Assembly (NCBI GenBank): GCA_001970955.1
Contig: MPUH01000818.1
Span: 1-33,350 of the forward strand
Reading direction: 5' to 3'
Length of the DNA: 33,350 bases
DNA from: Stentor coeruleus
Taxonomy: Eukaryota; Ciliophora; Heterotrichea; Heterotrichida; Stentoridae
Shown here: in pieces, positions 1-9,408 of the stretch
Numbering within the stretch: position 1 is the first letter of the stretch
Layout: each line of letters begins with the position of its first letter
Made by a program: the position numbers and the translations under genes
The notes under the pieces: model-generated
Databases searched by the model: none
Told to the model about the DNA's origin: nothing
Seen by the model: only the letters and a program-made list of their open reading frames with translations

Positions 1-1
1 T

Positions 2-1106
2 TTTGAAAGCTGTAATGATACATATAAAGTGAATTATTTGTTAAAATTTGAGGCTCTTAATAAAAAAATATCTTCATGTATAAATGGAATCCTTAAAATA
101 ATACAATTTGATTTTGGATATCACGCTGAGCTTAGAAGAGAAATCACAAACCTTAAATACTGTGAAAGTGAAAAACTAAAAATCACTAAAAAGACATATA
201 AAAAAAATAAAGGGATTTTAGTTTTTTTCACTATCCTCTCAGGAAAAAATCGATTCTATAACAAGAACATAGATCAATTGAAAATAAGCCCTGACCCTTT
301 TAAATGTCATTCAACTTGAGATAATAAAGTTACAACATTACTTTATAAAGCTACAGTAAAAAAAATAAGACTAGAAGTTGCTGTGAAAAAAATTAAAACT
401 CTTGATGCCAAACTTAGAAAAAATATAGAAAAGAAGCTGATTTGCTGAAACTTGTCTCTGGTCGTAAAAAATTTTTGAAGTTTTATGAGTGCTTTTAGAA
501 GGAATGGACATTTTGATAATAATGGAATATGTTGAATTAAGTTTAGCAGATCTTCTAGTTGACAGCAAGTTTGATTTAAATAACAATGAACTGCTTGCCT
601 TAAAGTTAACAAAAGAACTTGTTGAATCATTCTGCTTTTTGCAGTCAATTAGGATTTATCATAAGGACATAAAACCACAAAACATTCTTATTAAAGAAAA
701 CTACACACCAGCGATAATTGATTTTGGAATATCAGAATATGCTGATCTTGATCTATCCAGAAGCTCAACTACAGGTGCTCGTATTGCTCAAGGTACTCCA
801 GATTATATGTCCCCAGAGCTCACTCAAGCATTTGAAACTAGATCTAGCACTTCGAGAATTGACCCATTAAAATCAGATGTATATTCTTTAGGTCTTACTA
901 TATATCAAATGATTACCAAAGATGACCTTAGTAAGTATAAAGGAGTAGCTGGAAATAGAAATTTGAAGTTTGATATCTATAGAAAAATTCAATTTGGTAT
1001 TTTAAAAAATATTTTGCATGCAATGCTTGATTTAAATCCTTCAAATAGGCCGACGTTTCAAGATATTCTAAAATGTTTTGCTGGTGAAGCTACCGAAGTT
1101 ATTTAG
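2..1106 (+). pseudogene. Broken Ser/Thr protein kinase gene, 5' end off the window
   Basis: The C-terminal two thirds of a kinase domain reads cleanly from about 490 to the TAG at 1104-1106: catalytic loop HKDIKPQN (HRD with Lys for Arg), metal-binding DFG, SPE in place of APE, and helix F DVYSLG. Upstream, the N-lobe lies in pieces. An open frame from the window edge ends in TGA at 317-319. The same frame continues with YKA and the VAVKK lysine motif, but the glycine-loop positions hold Asp, Lys and Thr. Two apparent single-base deletions in homopolymers, near 440 (A run) and near 494 (T run), shift the frame before the C-lobe. The residues before 317 match no domain I recognise. Decay is the simplest reading, although homopolymer sequencing errors could explain both shifts. 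A more decayed relative lies at 31.2-31.7 kb. Ciliate genomes, Stentor included, carry very large kinase families. Confidence 0.75.
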
Positions 1107-1977
1107 TAATTTAGAGTTTATTAGGAATATCTAGAAATTGAATGTAATGTTTACTGTACTAAATTAAAATAATATAATTTTTTTGAGGACTTTAATGCGA
1201 AAGTTATTAATCAAATTTAGACTTAGATATTTAAATTTTATGTAGATAAACTTTTATTTCATGACACAAGTAAAGTATGAAATGCTATTGCTTAGTTCTG
1301 TTGAAAAATCCTCTGTGAAATATCATTCATTTCTATAATAGCTTAATAAATCTATATTTGTTTTTATTTCCAATCTAACACAAATTTTAATTAAGTTAAA
1401 TCATAGTATATATTCTTAATCTAAAACATAAAAAGCTAACTTTATCATTGGCTTCATATTTCATAAGAAAGTCATGATTAAGCTGCTTAATCATCTATAA
1501 GTAACTATCGATAATTTCTCCTTTATAAGTGGTCCCTCTGAATCAAATACTTTGAATATTCATAAAAGTTTCTTTTGCCTATCTTTCATCATAATATCAA
1601 AAAAATCTTTAGATAAAATATTGAATTGATAAAAGGATTCTAAAAAGAAATAGCCAACATATATTTATATCTTAAGCTATTTCTTCACATGCAAGTACAA
1701 AAAGCCATGATTTTTAAGACTTTATTCTTTTTTGGGGCTATATACAAGCCAATTAACATAATAAATAGCCCTTATAAACATAAAAATTCTGATATCCAAA
1801 CATTTTTTATTTTCTTTTCACCTTTTATGCTTTCAATAGCTGATAATATACCTAAACTTCATATGAAAAAATAACTAGGTATTTTCTTTATTACCTTCAC
1901 ATTTTCTTTTAGTAATATTTATAAAAAGTCATAAATTATTGGACGTTATTCGAAAGGAATATTAGCCTAAGTACTAC
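1107..1977. other. Intergenic, no supported gene
   Basis: AT-rich DNA of about 870 bases between the kinase remnant and the small membrane-protein gene. No frame longer than about 60 codons looks coding. A few short stretches on the minus strand (around 1500-1600) resemble broken coding sequence, but none can be assigned to a family. No tRNA-like or repeated element was seen. Confidence 0.5.
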
Positions 1978-2379
1978 TTAATCTGAGAAGTAGAAATAAT
2001 CGTAAGCTGAGTTATCGAACGACCTCATCGATGCACACCCTGCTCCATAAACAAAGAGGACCCATGGAATAATGTGGATCTTGCCAGAAATTTGCTTGTA
2101 ATAAATATGTTCCAGCCACTGTTTTGTAAATGGTCTTCTAATATAGTTCTGGTCCATGTTATTCTTGGATCTTTGATGGACAATTAGACCTTTGACATAT
2201 GTAAAATCACAGAGCCAATGACGTGCCATAGGGTTTGCATCAGTCGCCGTGTTGATTGGGTATCTCCAAACTCTCTGCTTATAGTTGCCCCATTTGTAAT
2301 AAGCAGCGTTATTGATAGTTGGTTCAACATATCGAATACCACCTCCTCTAGGTGGATTAATCGAGTACTTCGATGACAT
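1978..2379 (-). CDS. Small single-TM protein, possibly mitochondrial
   Basis: This 133-residue protein starts at an ATG (2377-2379) and ends in TAA. It opens with a Gly/Pro/Arg-rich segment (NPPRGGGIRYVEP). The middle is rich in Tyr, Trp and basic residues, and one hydrophobic stretch near residues 102-118 (IIPWVLFVYGAG) could be a membrane span. The C-terminus is aromatic and acidic. I do not recognise the family. Small, single-span, aromatic-rich proteins like this are common among lineage-specific subunits of ciliate respiratory complexes, and the divergent neighbour is a mitochondrial ribosomal protein, so a mitochondrial membrane role is a guess. There is no obvious cleavable presequence. 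The open frame, typical codon use and clean ATG support a real gene. Confidence 0.7.
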   Translation of the reverse strand: MSSKYSINPPRGGGIRYVEPTINNAAYYKWGNYKQRVWRYPINTATDANPMARHWLCDFTYVKGLIVHQRSKNNMDQNYIRRPFTKQWLEHIYYKQISGKIHIIPWVLFVYGAGCASMRSFDNSAYDYFYFSD

Positions 2380-2815
2380 ATTTATGGCCTAGATTAATAC
2401 TTTATGTGAAGTCTGATTTAAAGTTTTGAATCAAATAATTATATTATGCTGTTGATTGAGTAAATTTAGGTGAAGATTATTGGGTAAAGGGAAAAGTTCT
2501 TATAAAATATTTGCCTATTTAGAAAAAATTAGGGCTTAATGCTTGGATTTAGCATAAGAAAGCCTGGCTAATGAAGATTAAGTTGCTGAGAGTATTGGGA
2601 ATTATTATTTGGTAGAATATGAATGAATTCAATAGGATTTTTGGTATGGTTTTGCTTGTTATTGATGTGGTAGTGATTGATAAATAATTTAATCTTTTCT
2701 ACAACTTTCAATATAAATTGTATTCAATTCTCAAACTATCTAATTTCTTCCTATAAAAATATATCATTCTAATCTGCTTATAAACTTCCATGCTAAAAAA
2801 TGACCCAGTATTATA
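2380..2815. promoter_or_regulatory. Divergent intergenic region
   Basis: About 436 bases separate the divergent small membrane-protein and mS35 genes and must contain both promoters. The left part is G-rich on the + strand and the last 130 bases are C-rich, matching the orientation-linked skew seen elsewhere in the window. No specific element is identified. Confidence 0.5.
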
Positions 2816-3229
2816 ATGGCACTTCGAAGGTTTTTTGCTGCAAAGTTTATTCTCCCCATGTGGAGTGAAAAAATGTATCGGGATCCTTTTGACTACCCCC
2901 TGCGTTCCCTTGAAGAAGTAAAAAAAGAACTTGAAGATTTCCCAATTGACAAAACTGCGAGGATTGAATTGGTACATTTCAAAGACAGCCAAAACAGAGA
3001 AGGTGACTTGGATTTACGTCAAACTGTGGTGAAATTCTACATAGACATGGATGGTTGGAATCTAACTCCAAAGCAAAAAGAAAGACTAATTTTCTTGTTA
3101 GGCCCAAGATACCATGGACAGCCCATCTTCAAAATAGTATCAAGACAATACCCAGAAAGAGATCAAAACATGCAAAAATGCTTGGATATAGCTTATGAAC
3201 TTTTGATGGAAGCGAAAAGAGCGCCTTAG
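2816..3229 (+). CDS. MRPS35: Mitochondrial small ribosomal subunit protein mS35
   Basis: This 137-residue protein begins with a short basic, hydrophobic leader (MALRRFFAAKF) typical of mitochondrial import. The body fits the mS35 / MRP-S28 family: a beta strand VVKFYIDMDGWNLTPKQKERL, then LLGPRY and the KIVSRQYPERDQN segment, then a C-terminal helix ending LLMEAKR. mS35 is a mitochondria-specific protein of the 28S/37S subunit. At 137 residues it is close to the conserved core and much shorter than the animal protein, so terminal extensions are missing. The start is the first ATG after a C-rich leader. The next gene on the same strand begins only 28 bases after the TAG, leaving very little room for a terminator and a promoter. 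Confidence 0.85.
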   Translation: MALRRFFAAKFILPMWSEKMYRDPFDYPLRSLEEVKKELEDFPIDKTARIELVHFKDSQNREGDLDLRQTVVKFYIDMDGWNLTPKQKERLIFLLGPRYHGQPIFKIVSRQYPERDQNMQKCLDIAYELLMEAKRAP

Positions 3230-3257
3230 ATAATAATTTTCATAGCTTTTCATATAA

Positions 3258-4175
3258 ATGCTCTCTATACTAACCAGGAAATTCTCCTCGCCACATCTCC
3301 TTTATGTTGGCATGGGTGAAATGGGTTATCATATCTCTGGAACCTTAAGTAAGAAATTCCCAGTAACAGTTTGGAATAGAACCTTTGATAAAGCTCAAAA
3401 ACATGCAAATGAATTTAAGACCACTGCTTTGACTGGTCCTGATCCTTTTGCTCACGATATTTCCCATATTGACGTCATCTTCAGTTGCTTGCCTACTTCT
3501 AATGAAGTCAGTTTATTCGCTGATAAATTGATTGCCTCTAAAAGTGCTAAAAAAAGCAACCTTGTTTGGGTAGATAACACATCAGGCGTCCCAGCTACTT
3601 CAAAAGATATCGCCAAAAGGCTTGAACAACATAATATTGGGTTCCTTGATGCACCTATTAGTGGTGGTAGAGCAGGAGCTATTAAAGGACAATTAGCTGT
3701 GATGGTTGGAGGGCCTGCAAAATACTTTCAATTAGTTGAGCAAGTACTTCAGCCTTTAGCTAAATCTTTAATACATATTGATGAAAAAGTTGGCTCAGGA
3801 CATGCTGTAAAAGGATATAACAACCTTTTGTATGCTTGCAATATTTTACTAGCTATGAAAACTGCTCAATCATTAGAAGCTAATGGAGTTAATGTGGATA
3901 AAGCTTTAAGAACTATTATGGCAGCTTCTGGTGGTTCTAATTCTATGTCTAGAGTTCATCAATATGCTACTAACAATAGAACTATTGATTACAACTTCAA
4001 GACTAATTTACTTATTAAAGACATGGATATTGGGTTGTCTATGTTTGATAACCAAGATAAAGATCCAGTATTTGCAGTTTTCAAGGAGATTAAGAAAATT
4101 TATAATGACTGTGCTCAGCCTAATTGGGAAAACTCTGATATTTTTGACTTATATTCGTTTATAGAAAATAAGTAA
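3258..4175 (+). CDS. HIBADH: 3-hydroxyisobutyrate dehydrogenase-type oxidoreductase
   Basis: A 305-residue beta-hydroxyacid dehydrogenase. The first ten residues (MLSILTRKFS) look like a mitochondrial presequence. The Rossmann dinucleotide motif GMGEMG is at residues 18-23, followed by the NR that favours one cofactor type (VWNRT). The family substrate signature DAPISGG is at 131-137 with MVGG at 149-152. The catalytic lysine is K185 in GSGHAVKGYNN, with the conserved Asn pair after it. HIBADH oxidises 3-hydroxyisobutyrate to methylmalonate semialdehyde in mitochondrial valine breakdown. The related GLYR1/glyoxylate reductase or another hydroxyacid dehydrogenase remains possible, because the substrate loop is not decisive. 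The BCAT gene at 8.3-9.4 kb acts at the first step of the same pathway. Ends in TAA. Confidence 0.8.
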   Translation: MLSILTRKFSSPHLLYVGMGEMGYHISGTLSKKFPVTVWNRTFDKAQKHANEFKTTALTGPDPFAHDISHIDVIFSCLPTSNEVSLFADKLIASKSAKKSNLVWVDNTSGVPATSKDIAKRLEQHNIGFLDAPISGGRAGAIKGQLAVMVGGPAKYFQLVEQVLQPLAKSLIHIDEKVGSGHAVKGYNNLLYACNILLAMKTAQSLEANGVNVDKALRTIMAASGGSNSMSRVHQYATNNRTIDYNFKTNLLIKDMDIGLSMFDNQDKDPVFAVFKEIKKIYNDCAQPNWENSDIFDLYSFIENK

Positions 4176-4288
4176 TTATTTATGCTAGGGTTTTAATCAT
4201 TTCTTAAAAAGCATCGAAATTTTATATAATAAATCCTAAAAATAACACCTCAAAAATATTTCTCAATCTTTATCTATGTAAACAAAAG

Positions 4289-5545
4289 CTAATTATTATT
4301 TTCAGATTCATCAAATCCTTCAAAAGCAACAGCAAGCAGTGTAACATTATCATACGATACTCTATTCATCGACTCAAAAATCACATTCTCAACCCCATTA
4401 GTAAGTCTTTCTAATGAATCACGATCATAATTTTTCATATCCCAAATCAAATTGATAAGTTCATTATTATCAATTCTATCAAAAATCCCATCACTTCCAA
4501 TCGCAATAAAATCTGTATTTTTCGTAATATTAAACGACTTAATTTCAGGTATAGCAATAACAACATTAGGATTACCTCCAAGTTCTTTTAATTTTGCTTC
4601 AATATCCCCAAAAGTTCTACTCACAGCTAAACGTCCAGGTAACACCCTTCCAACAGATGTTTCAAGTCCATTACTTAGCTTTGTATAATAAATTTCCCCA
4701 CCAGCTCTAATAATCCTTTGAGCCTCATTATCTTCATTTGGTTTATGATCTTTAGTTAATGATATAGCCTCTTTTCCTTTGTTACTACTCATTACAGCTC
4801 TTGAATCCCCAAGATTAGCAACAAAACACCTTTTTCCAACAATCAAAACCACTACAGCACATGATCCTGACTTATCTTTTTTTTTAAAAGCTAATTCCAT
4901 GAATGCATTTTCAGCTTTTTCGAAGCCGTTTAATATTGCTTGTGATGGGTTATTAGGGAAATTTGAATCCTGAGTAATAAAAACATGAAGGAAATCTCTT
5001 AAAAAATTCGAACATAACTTGCCTCCATGGCCATCATAAAGTCCGAAAAAAGAACAAGTTGGCCATTTTTCATCTTTTCTTTCATTTGGTTTGGGAATTC
5101 TTAGCATTATCATAACCCTATCTTCATTATGCTCTCTGACTATTCCTTTGTGAGTGTTTGCACAATAATATTTGACTGCCCCAAATGGTTTATTTGACTT
5201 AACACTTGAGGCTAAGGATGGAACTTTGAGTTTTAAGACTGGACTTTGACCAAGACTTCTTAAATTTCGAGAATTTGGGCTATTTAGGAGACTTAAGGAA
5301 TTACTTTCACTTTTTGTGGGCAGTTTAGGAAGGCTGATACTGTTAAAGGTACTTAACCTTTGCAAATTTATTGGAAGCTGGGTTAGATTCACACTCAGAC
5401 GAGGGAAAACTAAGTTATTCGAACTACGTCTGAATGAGTTGCCAGGATCTTCGATTTTCGCTNTCAGACGAGGGAAAACTAAGTTATTCGAACTACGTCT
5501 GAATGAGTTGCCAGGATCTTCGATTTTCGCTCTGGCTGAATTCAT
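4289..5545 (-). CDS. PP2C-type Ser/Thr phosphatase (PPM family)
   Basis: A Mg/Mn-dependent PPM phosphatase. After an N-terminal Ser-rich, disordered segment, all core motifs are present in order: NEDR, FGLYDGHGG, NLGDSRAV, LTKDHKP, RAGGEI, AVSRTFGD, IGSDGIFD and the late YDNVT metal-binding Asp. It should therefore be catalytically active on phospho-Ser/Thr proteins in the cytosol or nucleus. The product as read is 418 residues, but codons near the start are unreliable. A 68-base block (5395-5462) is repeated exactly after a single N (5463), adding 23 codons in frame with one unknown residue. The true protein is probably about 395 residues. The start ATG (5543-5545) lies beyond the duplication and is the same either way. 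Convergent with HIBADH, 113 bases apart; ends in TAG. Confidence 0.9.
   Translation of the reverse strand: MNSARAKIEDPGNSFRRSSNNLVFPRLXAKIEDPGNSFRRSSNNLVFPRLSVNLTQLPINLQRLSTFNSISLPKLPTKSESNSLSLLNSPNSRNLRSLGQSPVLKLKVPSLASSVKSNKPFGAVKYYCANTHKGIVREHNEDRVMIMLRIPKPNERKDEKWPTCSFFGLYDGHGGKLCSNFLRDFLHVFITQDSNFPNNPSQAILNGFEKAENAFMELAFKKKDKSGSCAVVVLIVGKRCFVANLGDSRAVMSSNKGKEAISLTKDHKPNEDNEAQRIIRAGGEIYYTKLSNGLETSVGRVLPGRLAVSRTFGDIEAKLKELGGNPNVVIAIPEIKSFNITKNTDFIAIGSDGIFDRIDNNELINLIWDMKNYDRDSLERLTNGVENVIFESMNRVSYDNVTLLAVAFEGFDESENNN
5395..5531. repeat. 68-bp exact direct repeat around one N (assembly join)
   Basis: Bases 5395-5462 and 5464-5531 are identical and are separated only by an N at 5463. An exact repeat abutting an ambiguous base is the signature of two contigs joined without merging their overlap. 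It lies inside the PP2C coding region. Confidence 0.85.
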
Positions 5546-7246
5546 ATTTTAATATAATAAACCCTAAGTTTACACCATCATTTGTGTCATATTCTATAAA
5601 GTTTAGATCACTAAAATTTATGTTTATTTTAATAGTATAATTGCTGTCTCTTAGAGATATTAATATTTATATATATTTTTGAAATTTTCATCGTATATAT
5701 TCAACCTACAACTAAATTTAGAAAACTTTCAATAAGATTTACCTTAAAATTCGTTGTCGATTGTAAAAAAAAAATCCCAATTATTTTAGCTAAGATTTGC
5801 TTGAATTTTATATCCACCATTTATTAAGATTTAAATATTCTTCAATTATATATCAACTTAGACTTGGAAATTAAGTAATCTAATATTCTAACTGAGCTTT
5901 ATAGAGCCTTATTTCAGAAAAACACTAGGTTCCGTTTAAGAATTTTAAATAAAAAAAATTTTTTTAGACACAGATTTTTTATTTCAAAGTTTATTGGATT
6001 TGCTGAAAATAATATTAGTAAATATAAAAGTTTGTAAAATAATCTATAGATGATAATTAAAAGTTAAAAAACTAAAGTTATGAATTATATTTTCTTCATA
6101 TATTTATTCCATATGATATAAAATTTAAAGTAGGTGGTAGTTAAGGTGGCATGGTTTAAACCTTGTCCAATCGAGGTTTGTTTGTCCTACGATTTCTTTC
6201 TTTAGGCAGATTCGGTATATTAAACCACTGTTGTCGCTGGCTATGTGACTCTTTACTTGGCTGAGGAGGTCTTTACTGTTTCTTTCCATATGATATAAGG
6301 CTCCCATTATTGACTGAGTTACTAGGACTTTTAAGTATCTTATTTTTGTTAAATCAGTAGTAGTTTTTTGATAATAATATGTTATAAAAGCAAAATATTA
6401 TTAGCGCGATATGATCGTTTAAGATATTTAAGATTAATATATACACTTTTTTTTAAGTCTTTATAATAGGTTTTCATATAAATGACTTTTGCAAACATAT
6501 CATTTTTATCTCTTATTTATAAGTAAGTATTATATAGCTTATTTTAATTTATACTCTGTTTTATCTTTAAAATTTTCATTTTAACTGTGAATAATTTTAT
6601 ACTTATAGTTGTGTTTTTATTTTTTCATAACTCTTATTCTAACTTTTTTTATAAGCCATAGCCTTTCCCTTTAATTCAATAAAATACTCCGAGTTTTACC
6701 TAAAACTGATTACCTGAATTTCTTTGTGAATAAATATAAAAGCTCTTAAAAAATATAATTTTTTTTTTGCATTTTACCTTTTTCTCATTATAACTTCAGT
6801 GAATGATACATCCTTACTATAAAATCCTATAATTAGTTTTAATTTTGCATAATAATATCTATAAATATATTATAAAGTACAATTGATATCTAATTGTTGC
6901 AAAATTTAATAAAAACTCACAATTTCTTAATTATTTTTAAAGATTTTCAGCATTTTATGCATTTTTTCTTTATATAAATTTTTAACAAGAATAGAAAACT
7001 TCTTGAGAAATATAAATTCGAATATCATGTTTATATACACATTATTTTATCATACCTAAATCATAAATTGAATAATAACATAAATCCTATTCATTATCAA
7101 ATAAAATCATATACTCTCCTATTTCTAACCTTTTTCATTGATACATAAACCTATAAAATTTAATCTAATTGCATTATAAAAACATTATCAAATTTCTTTA
7201 AAACATAAAATTTCTCAAATAATATAATCTTTATAAATAAGAGATA
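5546..7246. other. Long divergent intergenic region
   Basis: About 1.7 kb separate the divergent PP2C and four-TM genes. Most of it is very AT-rich with many homopolymer runs. A 60-codon minus-strand frame at 6125-6307 is listed separately. The last 600 bases before the four-TM gene are strongly C-rich and G-poor on the + strand (7081-7200: 21 C, 2 G). No RNA gene or repeat was recognised. Confidence 0.5.
6125..6307 (-). CDS. Possible small ORF or gene relic
   Basis: A 60-residue frame with an ATG start and a mixed, protein-like composition (MGALYHMERNSKDLL, then a Trp- and Cys-containing C-terminus). The frame is open for about 31 further codons upstream of the ATG, and local GC is higher than in the flanking DNA. 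No family is recognised. It could be a small gene, the surviving exon of a decayed gene, or chance. Confidence 0.2.
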   Translation of the reverse strand: MGALYHMERNSKDLLSQVKSHIASDNSGLIYRICLKKEIVGQTNLDWTRFKPCHLNYHLL

Positions 7247-7984
7247 ATGAAATGTTCTTTGTATCTGATTTTTAAATACAGCATGCTTATAGTTATGCTA
7301 TCTTTCAATCTTGCCCTCCTCGCAATAAAAGATTACTTTTCCAACAAATCCTCAGGATCTGCACATTTTGGCCTAAGTTCAGTATTTTATTCTTCTAAAA
7401 CCTACTCTTACTTAAAGTTCAGTAAAATTTGTACTAAAACCATATCATCCCATCGTATATGCGAAAATCTTAACAACCTAAATCAAGCTGGGGAAATATT
7501 CAAAATATGCATCGCTTTTGATATTATAATATTGGTTATCTATTCAATAATCAGTATTTTAGAACAGTTCATACTAAGAAAAACAATCAAATCTATTATA
7601 ACTGGGATTGAGCCATCGAAAATGCTTAAATTTTCTTTAGTTTTTTGTAATAGATTAAGACTTATTTTTCTTTTACACCCAGTACTTATTAATGTAGGTG
7701 TTGGGATTTGGATAAAAATAAGCAATATCGACAAGTTTTCCAATGAAATGAAAATTGAAGGTGGACTGATTGTTATGATTTTTCAGTGCTTTTTTAGTTT
7801 GCTTATCACGGCTAGTTTTTTTTGGGAGATGTCGGCTATGAAAAGAAGGAATCTTAGGCAAATGAAAGGCCAGGGTAGGAAATTTGAGAGTGAGGCTAGA
7901 GAATGTTTAGAACAAGCTGATGTAGTGAATAAGACTCCAAGTTTTGACCAGAGTTTTGATCAGAGCTTTGAAGAAAAACAATAA
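7247..7984 (+). CDS. Four-TM membrane protein, function unknown
   Basis: A 245-residue protein with four predicted membrane spans, at about residues 11-28, 87-107, 130-152 and 174-193. The loop between spans 1 and 2 is long (about 58 residues), with two cysteines (CTKTISSHRIC), as in claudin- or tetraspanin-like folds, but no family signature such as CCG or W-GLW-C is present. A basic stretch (KRRNLRQMKGQGRK) follows span 4. The acidic C-terminal tail ends with a duplicated FDQS. The start is an ATG after a long C-rich leader. I do not recognise it; a tetraspan plasma- or vacuolar-membrane protein is as far as the sequence goes. Convergent with the BCAT gene. Ends in TAA. Confidence 0.75.
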   Translation: MKCSLYLIFKYSMLIVMLSFNLALLAIKDYFSNKSSGSAHFGLSSVFYSSKTYSYLKFSKICTKTISSHRICENLNNLNQAGEIFKICIAFDIIILVIYSIISILEQFILRKTIKSIITGIEPSKMLKFSLVFCNRLRLIFLLHPVLINVGVGIWIKISNIDKFSNEMKIEGGLIVMIFQCFFSLLITASFFWEMSAMKRRNLRQMKGQGRKFESEARECLEQADVVNKTPSFDQSFDQSFEEKQ

Positions 7985-8295
7985 AGATATGTAAGAAATA
8001 TATGAATAATTTAATGATTTTAGATGATTGATATATGTTTTAAATTTTTATGGTAACTTGGATTTAGATTGAAATTACTTTTAGAATTTGGATGTAGGAT
8101 AAAGGATATTATTTTAAGGGTTTCAATTGATATTAGTTTAACTTTACAAGTTTGTATTATTAGTTTATTAAAGTAGATTTATTATAAGTTGTAAATATTT
8201 TTAGTTAACACATAACATAAACAATTATATAACCTCAAATATTTAATACTTCATTTAAACCTAAAGTTTCCATCCTTACAATAATCTTATCTAAT
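7985..8295. other. Convergent intergenic region
   Basis: About 310 bases between convergent 3' ends. The half after the + gene is G-rich (7985-8100: 21 G, 2 C) and the last 90 bases before the BCAT stop are C-rich, so the skew flips near the middle. No hairpin terminator is evident. Confidence 0.5.
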
Positions 8296-9408
8296 CTAAG
8301 CTATATAATGATTCCACTTATGTTTGACTTTTCCATACTGAATCTTAGTAAGTTCATCGAAAATCCTCTTAGTTAGCTCCCCACAATTCCCTTGCACCGT
8401 AGGGATATTATATTCTTTTCCTTTATATGCAAGCTTATTAATAGGACATATAACCGCAGCAGTACCAGACCCAAAAGCTTCAACAACATTTTCTTCTTCA
8501 AGCTTAGTAATAAGTTCTTTGATTGTAAAGTTCCTTTCAGACATTTTAACTTCTCCCCATTCATGTATAATCTGTATAACAGAGTCTCTAGTAATTCCAG
8601 GTAAAACAGTATGATGAATAGGACTAGTGACAAGTTCAAGTCCATTTTTATTCTTAAAGAGCACAAAGAAATTCATAACCCCTACTTCAGTAACATATCC
8701 TTCAGAAAGCCAAAGTATATTATCATACCCTAAATTCTTAACTTTTTCAGCAGGGACAATAGCAGGACCATAATTTCCTCCTATTTTTCTATGTCCATGG
8801 CCACCAGGCCATGATCTTATAAGACTTTCATCACAATAAAGACTTACTGGTTTATATCCTGAAGGGAAATATGGTCCTACTAAAGACATAATAACAACAA
8901 GTTTAGCTTTTTTAGGCTTAGTCACACTTAATTGAGCATGGGTTCCAAACATATTCGGTCTTACATATAAAGTATATCCAGGAACTTGAGGTACCCAGTC
9001 TTTATCAATTCTAATAAGCTCATCAATACATTTAAGAAGTTCATGAGGACTACACTTTGGAAGACCTGCAGCATCTGCACTTATAACAAATCTTTCCATG
9101 TTAGTCATTGGCCTAAATGACAATATATGAGGAGGGTTGCTGTAAACTTTAAATCCTTCATAGCATTCGGTACAATAGTGAAATACTGAACTACTTGGAT
9201 CTAATGGAATTTTTTGATAAGGCTTTATTACTGGCTCAGACCAACCTTTATCTTCACACCAATCAGCTTCTATCATATGGTCTGTGAAAACCGTCCCAAA
9301 TGGCACTTTGGTTAAATCGCTTGGTTTCGCTTTTGGTGTTGAAGTCAGATTTGTTACTAGCTTGTTGTAAGATAAATCAGCGTATCTTCTTAAAAGCCTT
9401 GTGAACAT
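8296..9408 (-). CDS. BCAT: Branched-chain amino acid aminotransferase, mitochondrial
   Basis: A 370-residue fold-type IV PLP aminotransferase. The N-terminus (MFTRLLRRYADLSYNKL) is a likely mitochondrial presequence. The PLP lysine is K208 in RKIGGNYG. Other family landmarks are FHYCTECYEGFKVY, RPNMFGTH, the EVGVMNFF motif, the LPGITRDS motif and the phosphate-binding GSGTAAVICP near the C-terminus. It transfers the amino group of Leu, Ile or Val to 2-oxoglutarate, the entry step to branched-chain amino acid breakdown. Length matches eukaryotic BCATs (about 365-390). The ATG at 9406-9408 gives the full presequence. The gene ends in TAG and is transcribed away from a G-rich (+ strand) upstream region. 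Confidence 0.95.
   Translation of the reverse strand: MFTRLLRRYADLSYNKLVTNLTSTPKAKPSDLTKVPFGTVFTDHMIEADWCEDKGWSEPVIKPYQKIPLDPSSSVFHYCTECYEGFKVYSNPPHILSFRPMTNMERFVISADAAGLPKCSPHELLKCIDELIRIDKDWVPQVPGYTLYVRPNMFGTHAQLSVTKPKKAKLVVIMSLVGPYFPSGYKPVSLYCDESLIRSWPGGHGHRKIGGNYGPAIVPAEKVKNLGYDNILWLSEGYVTEVGVMNFFVLFKNKNGLELVTSPIHHTVLPGITRDSVIQIIHEWGEVKMSERNFTIKELITKLEEENVVEAFGSGTAAVICPINKLAYKGKEYNIPTVQGNCGELTKRIFDELTKIQYGKVKHKWNHYIA

Noticed and set aside
1500..1660. Minus-strand coding-like pieces (MKDRQKKLL, then VFDSEGPLIKEKLSIVT)
   Set aside because: Several stops within 60 codons and no recognisable family; not enough to call a pseudogene.
2816..9408. A functional cluster for branched-chain amino acid breakdown
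   Set aside because: HIBADH and BCAT are 4 kb apart on opposite strands with unrelated genes between; two genes are not enough to claim clustering.
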